Of a DNA stretch of 64,000 nt, positions 54,611 through 64,000 are shown piece by piece. The stretch is from the NCBI GenBank assembly GCA_963082975.1, contig OY720344.1:69406546-69470545 (forward strand), given 5' to 3'. Numbering within the stretch: the stretch's first letter is position 1; each line of letters opens with the position of its first letter. The notes beneath the pieces were generated by a model, which was given only the letters and a program-made list of their open reading frames with translations, made no database searches and was not told the DNA's origin. The position numbers were made by a program, and so were the translations under genes. The stretch comes from Labia minor. Lineage: Eukaryota > Arthropoda > Insecta > Dermaptera > Spongiphoridae.

Positions 54611-54671
54611 CAGGGGGTGCTTCCTTCGCATCCTTTGGTGGTTTTTTGACAAAGGTACGTAAGCGAGACAT
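54611..54671. other. Short GC-rich island, possible mini-exon
   Basis: On the + strand, AACCAG then 41 bases then AAAG|GTACGTAAG would be a micro-exon. On the minus strand, ATG at 54671 opens MSRLRTFVKKPPKDAKEAPP followed by a weak donor. Both readings are open. No homologue is recognised. Confidence 0.3.
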
Positions 54672-55283
54672 TTCGAGTATTACTTTAAGATTTAACTTAA
54701 AAATATCATAGATTCATTTTCTTATATGATAAATATAAAATCTTGTTGATATTTTGATTACAAAGAAATTGATAAAAAAATTTAAATTAATTAAAACAAT
54801 ACGTAACAATTATTTTTTCTTTGTATTCTTTGTTCTCCTTATCCTCTATGAATGTTCTATGATGATGATGATTATTATTAGGAAATATATATTATATATA
54901 GGATTAATAATAATATCAATAATTATTATAATTAATTTATTCCAAATATATTTTATGGAATAAATGTGTAAATTAAAATTTTGATTTACAAAATTAGCAT
55001 AAAATGAATTAACAATAGACATTCAGGCAATTGACACTTATCGTTAATCTAAGTTATGCTTCTATGTTAAACCATTTGTTCTTTTAAGTAATATGTTTTA
55101 TAATATGGGTATATTAATATTATAGGAAATCTGTCTTTTATTTTTTTTTACTGTTTTTCAATCTATCAGGTTATTATTGTTATCTTATCAAAGAAAAATA
55201 AATAATTAAAAAAATCTCTTCCAATTCACATTTGAATGATCATTAGCTCATTCACATTTGATAATACAAGTTGTTGATTTAAG

Positions 55284-55316
<33 letters not shown>

Positions 55317-56060
55317 TATATTCGTATATTTGTATATATGTATATATTATATATATAATCATCATTTTTTTTATTAATTTATTAAGCAACTCATTTGAAG
55401 ATTTTTAATTTTAAAATACAAAAATTTATGTTGGTATTAAACATGGTAAAACTAATTTAAATGATGATTAATATAAATTTTTAATAATAATTTTGATTAT
55501 ATTGGATTATAATAAAAATTAAATATTATTATATTATAATGATTTATTTATTTATATTCATGGGGGGGGACTAGAAGGTAATCAAGAAGTTTTAACAACG
55601 ATTTTTATGATTAATATATGAAATTTTGAATTCATTTTTTTTTAATTAAGTTCTGAAACCTATAAATGTATATGTTCCTATAACTGACATTGAAAACATT
55701 AAAATATTAATGGTTTTTCAAAAAAAGTGAATTATTTCATAGGATTTTCATAAATTTAATCATAATCATTAAAATTTTTTTTTTTGAGAAAAATTTCAAT
55801 AAATGAAAAAATTTTTAATTTTCTAGTAGTATAGTTTTGGTTCTCTAGTTACCGATAAATTTGAAAAAATAGGCTTTTTTGACTTTAAGAATATCAAAAT
55901 ATTTATTTCTCTTGGAATTTTAAATTTTCATTTTGAATTTTTATTCTCAAATTTTTTCTTTACGATTCATTAGTAAAGAAAGTCTCAAGAAATTATATCA
56001 TTATATCATATTATAAATAGAACAATAAAAGCAATTTGCATGAAAAGACCGTGACACAAA

Positions 56061-56642
56061 AAAATCTGGATTGTCTCCACTCGACTATATCGCAATTTGA
56101 ATTGGATTAAATAACATTTATTATATATTTAAATTAAATTTAATTAATTATAAATCATAAATTAAAATTAATAAATAATATTTCTTAAACCAGTGCGAGT
56201 TTGGCTCTTTGTTGTTGGCACCACGTCATGTGCTGGCGCGTGATTGCCAGTCAACGTGTTAAAAAATTAATTCTGGTATTTCAATCAAGTTAAAATTCTA
56301 TATATAGCAGTTTTATACAATTTTTAATCATGTGAAAAACTATAGCTTTATTTTTACGGTCAGTTTAGAGGAAAAAAACGAAAATGTGGTAAGTAATGAT
56401 CCTCTTCCTCAAAAGTTGATAGAAATCTACGAATTTTGAATAATGCCCGTGTTCAAATTTCATTATTCAAATTTCATTATTCTAGCTAAAGCCGTTTTTG
56501 CGTAATCTTGTCTACATTCATACACATACATACCCACACAGACATTTTTCTCAACCTTAGTGAAAATGACTCACGGAAAATCATCAAAATCTCGACATCG
56601 AAAATTTTCGTGATCACAATACTATCTCTGGCGAGATAGTAT
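56061..56642 (-). mobile_element. Family B element, copy 4, diverged
   Basis: Minus-strand copy with a shortened microsatellite, small internal deletions and a degraded 3' hairpin (GGAGACAATCC). It is older than copy 3 by the number of differences. Confidence 0.75.
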
Positions 56643-56855
56643 CAACTCACTATATTTTTTCATTTAAGTATCTAAAGTTATTATGATTGTTTGTTAGTTT
56701 GTTTTAAATACAGAAAAGACCCTAGTAATGAATAGAAAAAAATTTTAAGTAACAAAGACCCTATAACTAAATAAATTTAGATAAATAAATATCATTAACT
56801 TGAAAAGATTTGATAAATAAACAAAGTCTTCTGATATGGGAACTTATTAGCTTTC

Positions 56856-57026
56856 AGTTAGTGTATGTCTATCAGTTGGGATTGTTGATTCCAGTGAGAC
56901 TACACGCGTCGCAAATATCATGTTTCAATTTTAATTTTTAATCCTACGTGAGACCAGATTATAGAAGTTTGTGCTCATTATTCGTCATTTATTTTTGTGA
57001 TTATTGTTAATCTTTTTCCATTCAAG
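56856..57026 (+). promoter_or_regulatory. Candidate promoter and untranslated first exon
   Basis: An arthropod-type initiator TTCAGTTAG (A+1 at 56856) begins a region of higher GC. It ends at CATTCAAG followed by donor GTAAAGT at 57027. It sits on the same strand as, and 6.9 kb upstream of, the coding exon at 63908. There are no open frames of note. Confidence 0.3.
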
Positions 57027-57394
57027 GTAAAGTATTGATTTAAAAATAAAAAAATATATAAAGATTTTATAAATAGGTTTATTGAAAAGTTAATATTAAA
57101 TTAATTTCTAGTAATAATTTCTAATTTCTAGTGATCATATAAATATTTTCGAGGCTATAATATAACAATAGTTCAAAACCATATTAAAAAATTGATAAAT
57201 TTCAGTCCAAAAGCCAATTATAATTTTATTATTCTATTTTTACAGTTTTAAATTTAGAAAAGTGAATTTTTTTTGTGATAAGTGTCGGTTTACTTTTTAA
57301 GTTTTTTTATTTTAACAAATTTATTTAATTGAAGAAATATATTTATAAGTTACATGTATAAAATTTGTAACGTGAAAAATAAATAACAACCCCT

Positions 57395-57902
57395 TTTTTA
57401 CTATCTCCAGAGTGTGTGTGTGTGTATGTGTGTATGTAGACAAGATTACGAAAAACGGTTTGAGCTATAATGATGAAATGTGGTATAGGGACATTATTCA
57501 AAATTCGTAGTTTTCTATCAACTTTTGAGAAATGTAGCTCAACCCAAAGTGGGTCATTACCTACCACGTTTTCATTTTTTTTCTTATAAAGTGACCGTAA
57601 AAATAAAGATATATGTTTGATAATTTTTCACATGATTAAAAATTGTATAAAACTGGCATATATAGAATTTCAGTTTGATTGAATGGTTGAAAGTACCGGA
57701 ATCAATTTTTTAACAATGCAAATCACGCGCCAGCACGTGTTGTGGTGCCATCAACAAAGAGCCAAACACACGCTTGTATAATAAATATTATTTATTGATT
57801 TTAATTTATAATCTAATTAATTAAATTTAATTTAAATATAATATTTGTTATTTAATCCAATTCAAATTGCGAGATAGTCGAGTGGAGACACACCAGCTTA
57901 TT
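57395..57902 (+). mobile_element. Family B element, copy 5, internally deleted
   Basis: TTTTTACTATCTC runs directly into the (GT)n tract, so about 100 bases after the 5' end are missing. The 3' part and the GCGAGATAGT repeat are intact; the hairpin reads TGGAGACACACCA. Confidence 0.78.
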
Positions 57903-58901
57903 TAAATTGTTTTAATTATATAAATTTAATATTATTTTAAATAAAATCGTTTAAAATTCAAAAAAATTGTACTCCGTAATTTTATTTTATTTATTAATAT
58001 TTTAAAACATCATTTAATTTAATACCAAACTGAATATTATATTGATATAATCTCTGAAACTTTGGTCCTTTTATCTTACTAAAGTAAATATAAGGGAGAG
58101 AGACTGAAATGAGTCTATAAGAAAGTAAATTGGAATTTTTTTTTTTAAATAAATATTTTTTTAATGAATATAAAAATCTAATTCTCATAACGACGAAGAA
58201 AATATACTCTCAATTTTATTAAAAAATTTATCTTTTATTTATGTTTTTGCATATGTAACTAAAAATAAACTTCATTAATAAAAAATAAATAAACCAATAG
58301 TTATTTTTGCTGAATAGAAAATATCTTATATACAAATAATACTTATTTGATTATTATTTTTCATTTTGTTATTTTATTTAATGTTTTCTTTAAAAAATAA
58401 TTATATTTAAATTCAAATAAAATAAATAAATATTTATTAAAAATTTATTTAGAATTTTTGACAATGAATTTCATCTGAATTTGTTTATTTATTTATTTGT
58501 TTAAATTTGATATAAATCATATATTAGAGAAAATTAATTAGGTATGTTTATTAAAATTCCCAGATGGTAATATTAAAAAAAAGCACACAAAATTTATATT
58601 TTTCTAATTCTAATAAGAAATAATGGTTAATATAAATGAATGTCTCCACAATAAGATTTCCGATAATGAAGTCAAGAGTCAAAACGTAGACGTGTAACAT
58701 ATGCTATCGTATGGATCAGATACCATTTTGAAAATTCCGTTTGTCAATGACGAATCGATAAACAATTTATTTTAAAATAACTATAATTAGTGGATACAAT
58801 CAATAACAATTAGTGAATTTGCCCAAAATGTATGCCAATCAAGAAATCAAAACAATAACTAAAACTTAATTATATAAAATAATATATTCTATATTTATAA
58901 T

Positions 58902-58932
<31 letters not shown>

Positions 58933-59670
58933 GGAAATTTATATGAATATACGATACACATTTCTTAAAAATAATTTCTATAATTAACTATATAAATAAA
59001 TATATTATTCGATTAATGAATTATATTTTAATTTGAATATTTTTTTTTATTTCTTTTAAATGTTATGTCATGAACAGCATTTCAGCCGTCATTCTAAAAT
59101 AACTTAGGTAAATTTTTGTTGTTGAGATATTTGAGGTGTGTCTAAGACAGGGGGGCCCATCATAAGATTATAGTCTGGCATCCCCTTCGTAGATGTTAGC
59201 AAAGTTTCATAGATACTTAAAATTTAATCCAATTATCTACATTATCTACATGAATCATTCTCTCTTAATTTGTCAAAAATATTAATAAATAATAATCAAA
59301 TTATAATTGATTTATTAATAAATTTATAATGGACCTACGAATAAAATCAAAATTCAATAAATAAAACAAAATTATCTAATATCTATAAGTAATATAATTT
59401 TTGTTTTTATGATTTTTATTTTATATAGATTTTTAAATCCGAGATTTATAATCTTAAATATTTATATATATTAAATATCGCTGCTAATTATAAAGATAAA
59501 TTTATTAAATATGAATAAAATAATTATCTTATCTGTTCTTAATATAATTTGCATAATCTTTGAACTAAATTTAAACTTAAAACTAACTTTAACGGCCTCC
59601 CTTAATAGTCGATTTATTTATTCTAATTGTAATACTTTTCTTTACATTCCATTTCTAAGAGTGTGATCTA

Positions 59671-60875
59671 AATAAGCGGGAGTGTCCTCCCCTAGACTTT
59701 CCCGCATATAAATAGGTATAAAGAGTTGTGAATGAATATTTAGAATGTGTAAACTTGGTATTGATAAAGAGCCAGTTCGTATTAGTTTATTGGTGTCAAA
59801 TTTGATATTTGGTAACATTTATATATATATATATATATATATAGAATAAAGTGCTACTTCCGGTTAACTGATATTTTAAATGTAAAAAAAACAGATATGG
59901 ATATAATATAAATATTTTTAATTTTATTTTATTTATAATATATAAGGGCTGGCTGTGACGTCATGAAGTGCTGAGTGACGTCATATAATTTTAAATTAAG
60001 AAAAAACTAATAAATATGATTTTCCCGAGGATAAAACCAATACAAAGTGCATGATTCGTGGTGATATATAAAAAAGTCTCCTCATGTGAAATTTGGTGTG
60101 AAAATAACCCTTCACTTCCTATCGTCGATCGCTAATACTACCACTTCCGGTTTCCGGATTTGCACCAAAAGTTGATCAATTCATCCCACTGATGCATTAA
60201 GTAAATATACCAAATTTCATCAAAATCCGTTGAGCCGTTCAGGCTGTACACATCTATACGGACGGACAGACAGACGGACGGACGGACGGACAGACATCAT
60301 GCTAAAAAAACTTTTTTCTGTTAAGAAAATGCATGATTCGTGGAGATATGTACCTAAAAATATCCATAGGTGAAATTTGGTGTGAAAACAATACCTCCAT
60401 TACTATCGTCGGTCGGTAAAAAAGAAACGCTACTTGTATAGGTAAAATGTCATTTCCGGTAGTCAGATCATGATGAAATTTGGTATCTCAATTTTTTCAT
60501 ATTTTTAAATCTATATACAAAATATGAAGCAAATATCTCGAAGCAAACTGGTACTTTACTTGAAAGGTAAACGCAACCAGTGTAGGTAAAGTACCACTTC
60601 TGGTTAACCGATTTTGACGAAATTTTGATAGACATCTCCAAACTGTGAATAATATCGGTGTACCAAATTTCGAAGTCCTAGCTTGATTAGTTTTTGAGTA
60701 AATTTGCTTACAGACATTACATACATACATACATACACACACACAGACATAATTCGAAAAATGGTATTTTCCGACTCAGGGAGGTCTAAAACGTCAAGAT
60801 CTATCGAAATCTCGAAGTCGAAATTTTTGACGATTCCAATACTTCCCTTATACGAAGTATGCGGGAAAGTAAAAA
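59671..60875 (-). mobile_element. Family C element with embedded family A segment, copy 3
   Basis: Near-identical to the 53.3-kb copy, with the same two internal junctions (family A part about 59889-60423). It is therefore a mobile composite rather than two chance insertions. Confidence 0.78.
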
Positions 60876-61999
60876 ATTAGAAATATTTAATTTTTATAGA
60901 TAATATTTTTATTGACCTTAAAATAAATATATATTAATAGTAAGAAAAAGACTGAATTTGGCTTTAGTATTATTTTTCCAATTTTAATAAAATATAATAT
61001 TTCAGTTATTTATTTTGTTATTACAATTAAGTATACTTTATTTTCATCCTTCTCCCTTTTGCTTACATTTATATTTTTTTCAGTTCGGATTTTCGGATCG
61101 AAATTACAACTTTTATTTAATTCTATAATATAGTAAAATTTTTAAAAAAGTTAAAAAAAAAACAAAATTACATTAAAAAAATTATGAATGTGTCTATTCT
61201 TTACTTAATATGTGAGTCCTAGTAGCTAAAAATCTAATATAATATACAATAAATGAATTAAGAATATTTATGATGTCAGTAAACTATCCATCCTACCGCC
61301 CGCCATGCATTGCGTCAAATACTTGAACTAATCCCTTCATGTGTTTTTGTCTACAGAAATAATTTTTTTTAAGACATAAGCGATACCATGTTTTATTATT
61401 TCACTATTTATATAACTGAAATATAAATTATGTTATATAAATAAAATTTTGTATTAAAAAAATTATTAATAAATCTTTGGTGTAATCTGTAATATTTCAT
61501 ATTTTTGATTAACAAAGGCAATATGATAATTTAATATAGCTATGTAAGAAGTAGGTAAGTATTGTTTTTTTTCAATTATTTTTTAAAATATTACTGTGGG
61601 TTTGATGTATCCATTACACAACAAGATCTACTAGTAACAATTTTTTTTATTAGTTTCAAATAATAACATTATATTGTTATTTTATTTTTAATATTTTGAG
61701 ATCAGGTCCATTTAGCCATCCATCATAATGTCTAAAATATTAAGAAGTGGTCCAGATGTTTTTTTTTAATTTAATGAAATTAGCAAAATTGATCTACTTG
61801 AATATAATTGGATAGTCGGCAAGTAAAGAGACTTATCTCGTCAAAATTATTATCCAAAGGAATCAAAATTAAAATATATAAAACAATAATTTTGCCGGTT
61901 GTATTATATGAGTATGGGGCATGGTCTATGGCCATAGGAGATGAGAGTAGATTTAGAGCAGTGTTTCCCAACCTTTTTTGTGCCATGCCTCACCTAAGC

Positions 62000-62312
62000 C
62001 AGTGCTCCACAACCTTTTCTTACCTACGGCACACAAAAATTATTTCTAGAATTTTGCGGCACATCAAAAGCTGAAATATATATGTAGGTTTGTATGTAGA
62101 AATTAATTTAATACGTTTGTTTACGCGAGTGTGTTATAAAGGTGACAAGCGCTTGTATTTATAATCTCAGAAAAATGACACTAATAGAAATGACAATAAA
62201 CTTACATATAAAATTATGCGGATTTCTAAAAGTTTCATTTGATCGCGGCGGCACACCTGTATCTCCTTTAAGGCACACCAGTGTGCCGCGGCACACCGGT
62301 TGCAGAGCACTG
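62000..62312. mobile_element. hAT MITE nested in the outer hAT element
   Basis: Ends CAGTGCTCCACAACC and, reversed, CAGTGCTCTGCAACC. The target duplication ACCTAAGC (61992-61999 and 62313-62320) is perfect. Subterminal GGCACAC motifs repeat inside. 313 bp, no coding capacity. Confidence 0.88.
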
Positions 62313-62356
62313 ACCTAAGCCCTTCTAAAATTGCCCCCTATGTAACATATACATAA

Positions 62357-63003
62357 TTTTTACCGACCGACGATAGTAAGGGAGGTATTGTTTTCACACC
62401 AAATTTCACATGTGGAGATTTTTACATATCTCCACGAATCATGCATTTTCTTAACAGAAAAAAGTATTTTTAGCATGATGTCTGTCCGTCCGTCCGTCCG
62501 TCCGTCCGTATAGATGTGTACAGCCTGAACGGCTGAACGGATTTCGATGAAATTTGGTATATTTACTTAATGCATCAGTGGGATGAATTGATCAACTTTT
62601 GGTGCAAATCCGGAAACCGGAAGTGGTAGTATTAGCGATCGACGATAGGAAGGGAAGGGTTATTTTCACACCAAATTTCACATGAGGAGATTTTTTTATA
62701 TATCACCACGAATCATGCACTTTATATTGGTTTTACCCTCGGGAAAATCATATTTATTAGTTTTTTCTTGATTTAAAATTATATGACGTCATCCAGCCAT
62801 TCATGACGTCACAGCCTGGTCTTGCATAGATATTATAAATAAAATAAATTTAAAAATGTTTATACTTATTATTTATGTATCCATATCTGTTTTTTATTAC
62901 ATTAATAGATATATTAAAATTATTTGAAATTGTTTCTGTAGCTGCTAATTAATTTACTTCAAACCGTCGGTCGGTTCGAACCTGGCCACAGGTCAAATTA
63001 TTA
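62357..63003 (+). mobile_element. Family A element nested in the outer hAT element
   Basis: TTTTTACCGACCGACG to CGTCGGTCGGTTCG and an ACCTG-GCCA-CAGGT hairpin (one stem base lost). The internal (GTCC)n tract is short. It sits between two TTGCCCCC-bearing parts of the host hAT. Confidence 0.8.
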
Positions 63004-63908
63004 ATATTAAAAAAGATTAAACTCATGTCGAGTCCATTTTCGAATTGCCCCCTTTACAATCAAATTGCCCCCAGTTGGAAAACGCTGATTTAGAGTATTT
63101 GAAAATAAGATTCTTCGCAGCATTTGTGGATTAAAGAAAGATGAGGTAAAAGGGGAATGGCGGAGACTACATAACGTGGAATTGCATGACCTCTACGCAT
63201 TTCCAGAGTAAGAGTAAAAAAATGAAGGTTGCGATGGGCACAACACGTGACAAAAATGGTAGAGGAAAAACTGGCGAAAAGTCTATTTGCGGGGAAACCG
63301 ATTTGAAGATCAAGAACGCGGTGGTCAGACAATATAGGAAGGGACGTAAAAGAGATGAAATAAAAGTTGAATGGGAGTAGCTCAGGATAGGAATTTTTGG
63401 GGAAATGTCGTTACTGCGACCAAGAACTTTCTAGTTACGCAAAGCCAGAGAGATAGAAAGATAGCAAAATTGATCTAATTTAAGAATTAACGTTGTAAAA
63501 TACAAATACTTTATTGCGATTTTTTTTATACAATAATTTATTCTCTCACGTCTATTTTTTATAAGAGAACATTTTTAGACCTTTGTATATATTCAAATTT
63601 GGAATTTCACCGGAAATATCATTTGAGAAAGTTTTTAAACAAATAAGATCACTTACAAGGTTTTGCTGATCTTCTCAGAATTAAGATAAATTCAATAAAA
63701 ATGAGATGATTAAAAGAGTCTAATTAAAAAGAGATTATAGAATTATAGGATAGATTATTCAAAATAAATTCCGATAACTCATTACATTTGTATTAATTGT
63801 TCTGAATGAAATCCATATGATATGATTTATATTCTATTATATATATATATAATTAGTGAAATTAGTAAAATTTCCTTTGTGTATTAATCAAATATTTTTT
63901 GTTTCAGT

Positions 63909-64000
63909 ATGGCGATGAAACAATGGTTTCGTCGCCTGCAGCCCGCATCGCTTTGGGCCATCCTCGCTCTCTCAGTGCCAATCTTCTTGACTCAGCTGAT
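63909..64000 (+). CDS. First coding exon of an unidentified gene, cut by the window end
   Basis: A good acceptor (tattttttgtttcag) ends at 63907. The exon then begins with T and ATG. From this ATG the frame is MAMKQWFRRLQPASLWAIL, followed by a hydrophobic run that looks like a signal anchor or first membrane segment. It stays open to the end of the window. GC at third positions is high (about two thirds), like the MLCK exons. The frame one base earlier (YGDETMVSSPAARIALGHP) is also open but has weaker GC bias. The ATG sits one base inside the exon, so the 5' UTR must come from exons upstream. I do not recognise the protein. Confidence 0.45.
   Translation, partial: MAMKQWFRRLQPASLWAILALSVPIFLTQL

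Larger units (their letters stand above)
61959..63087. mobile_element. hAT-type element (outer member of a nested stack)
   Basis: Ends CAGTGTTTCCCAACC and, reversed, CAGCGTTTTCCAACT. The 8-bp target duplication ATTTAGAG (61951-61958 and 63088-63095) is perfect. It contains two later insertions (62000-62312 and 62357-63003) and little sequence of its own, with repeated TTGCCCCC. Confidence 0.85.
61810..63462 (+). mobile_element. LINE tail copy split by a hAT insertion
   Basis: The left part ends at 61958 and the right part resumes at 63088 with a perfect duplication of ATTTAGAG. It ends in a GATA/GAAA tail near 63460. It is diverged in its right half. Confidence 0.78.

Overview
The window is a very AT-rich stretch of animal nuclear DNA with intron-containing genes. 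The three recognisable genes, a tRNA-derived SINE ending in a GAA-like tail, and swarms of rolling-circle and hAT elements point to an arthropod, probably an insect. The species cannot be told from the sequence. I saw no bacterial genes, CRISPR arrays, rRNA genes or intact tRNA genes.

Layout: (1) 1-17.7 kb, + strand: the kinase domain and C-terminal end of a myosin light chain kinase (MLCK/stretchin-type) gene. Its upstream part lies outside the window, and its long introns are full of mobile elements. It has two alternative last exons in the same splice phase. One (14054-14876) encodes a Ser/Pro-rich tail. The other (17462-17633) encodes a calmodulin-binding helix. (2) 19.8-26.1 kb, - strand: a complete 11-exon FHIP1/FAM160A-type gene, encoding a Hook-dynein adaptor subunit. 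(3) 28.6-32.5 kb, - strand: a complete 8-exon SPT2 histone chaperone gene, carrying a degenerate LINE tail in intron 3. (4) 32.5-63.9 kb: gene-poor DNA dominated by repeats, with a few GC-richer islands that look like untranslated first exons. (5) 63.908-64.0 kb, + strand: the first coding exon of an unidentified gene, cut by the window end.

The repeats are the most unusual part. Three families, here called A, B and C, share one plan: a TTTTTAC start, a subterminal inverted repeat, GTATTG, ATGTCTGT followed by a GT- or GTCC-type microsatellite, AAATTTGGTA, ACCGGAAG, the complementary subterminal repeat, and a short 3' hairpin. This matches Helentron-associated (HINE/DINE-1-like) rolling-circle elements. 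A separate, canonical Helitron end (hairpin plus CTAG|T) occurs three times, each time joined to the same LINE 3' tail. At least eight hAT-like elements are present, five of them flanked by perfect 8-bp target duplications. One stack at 61.8-63.5 kb shows a LINE entered by a hAT, which was itself entered by a second hAT and by a family A element.

The three host genes are not an operon or a pathway cluster. They are an actomyosin kinase, a dynein-adaptor subunit and a chromatin protein that happen to be neighbours. MLCK and FHIP are convergent; FHIP and SPT2 are in tandem on the - strand.
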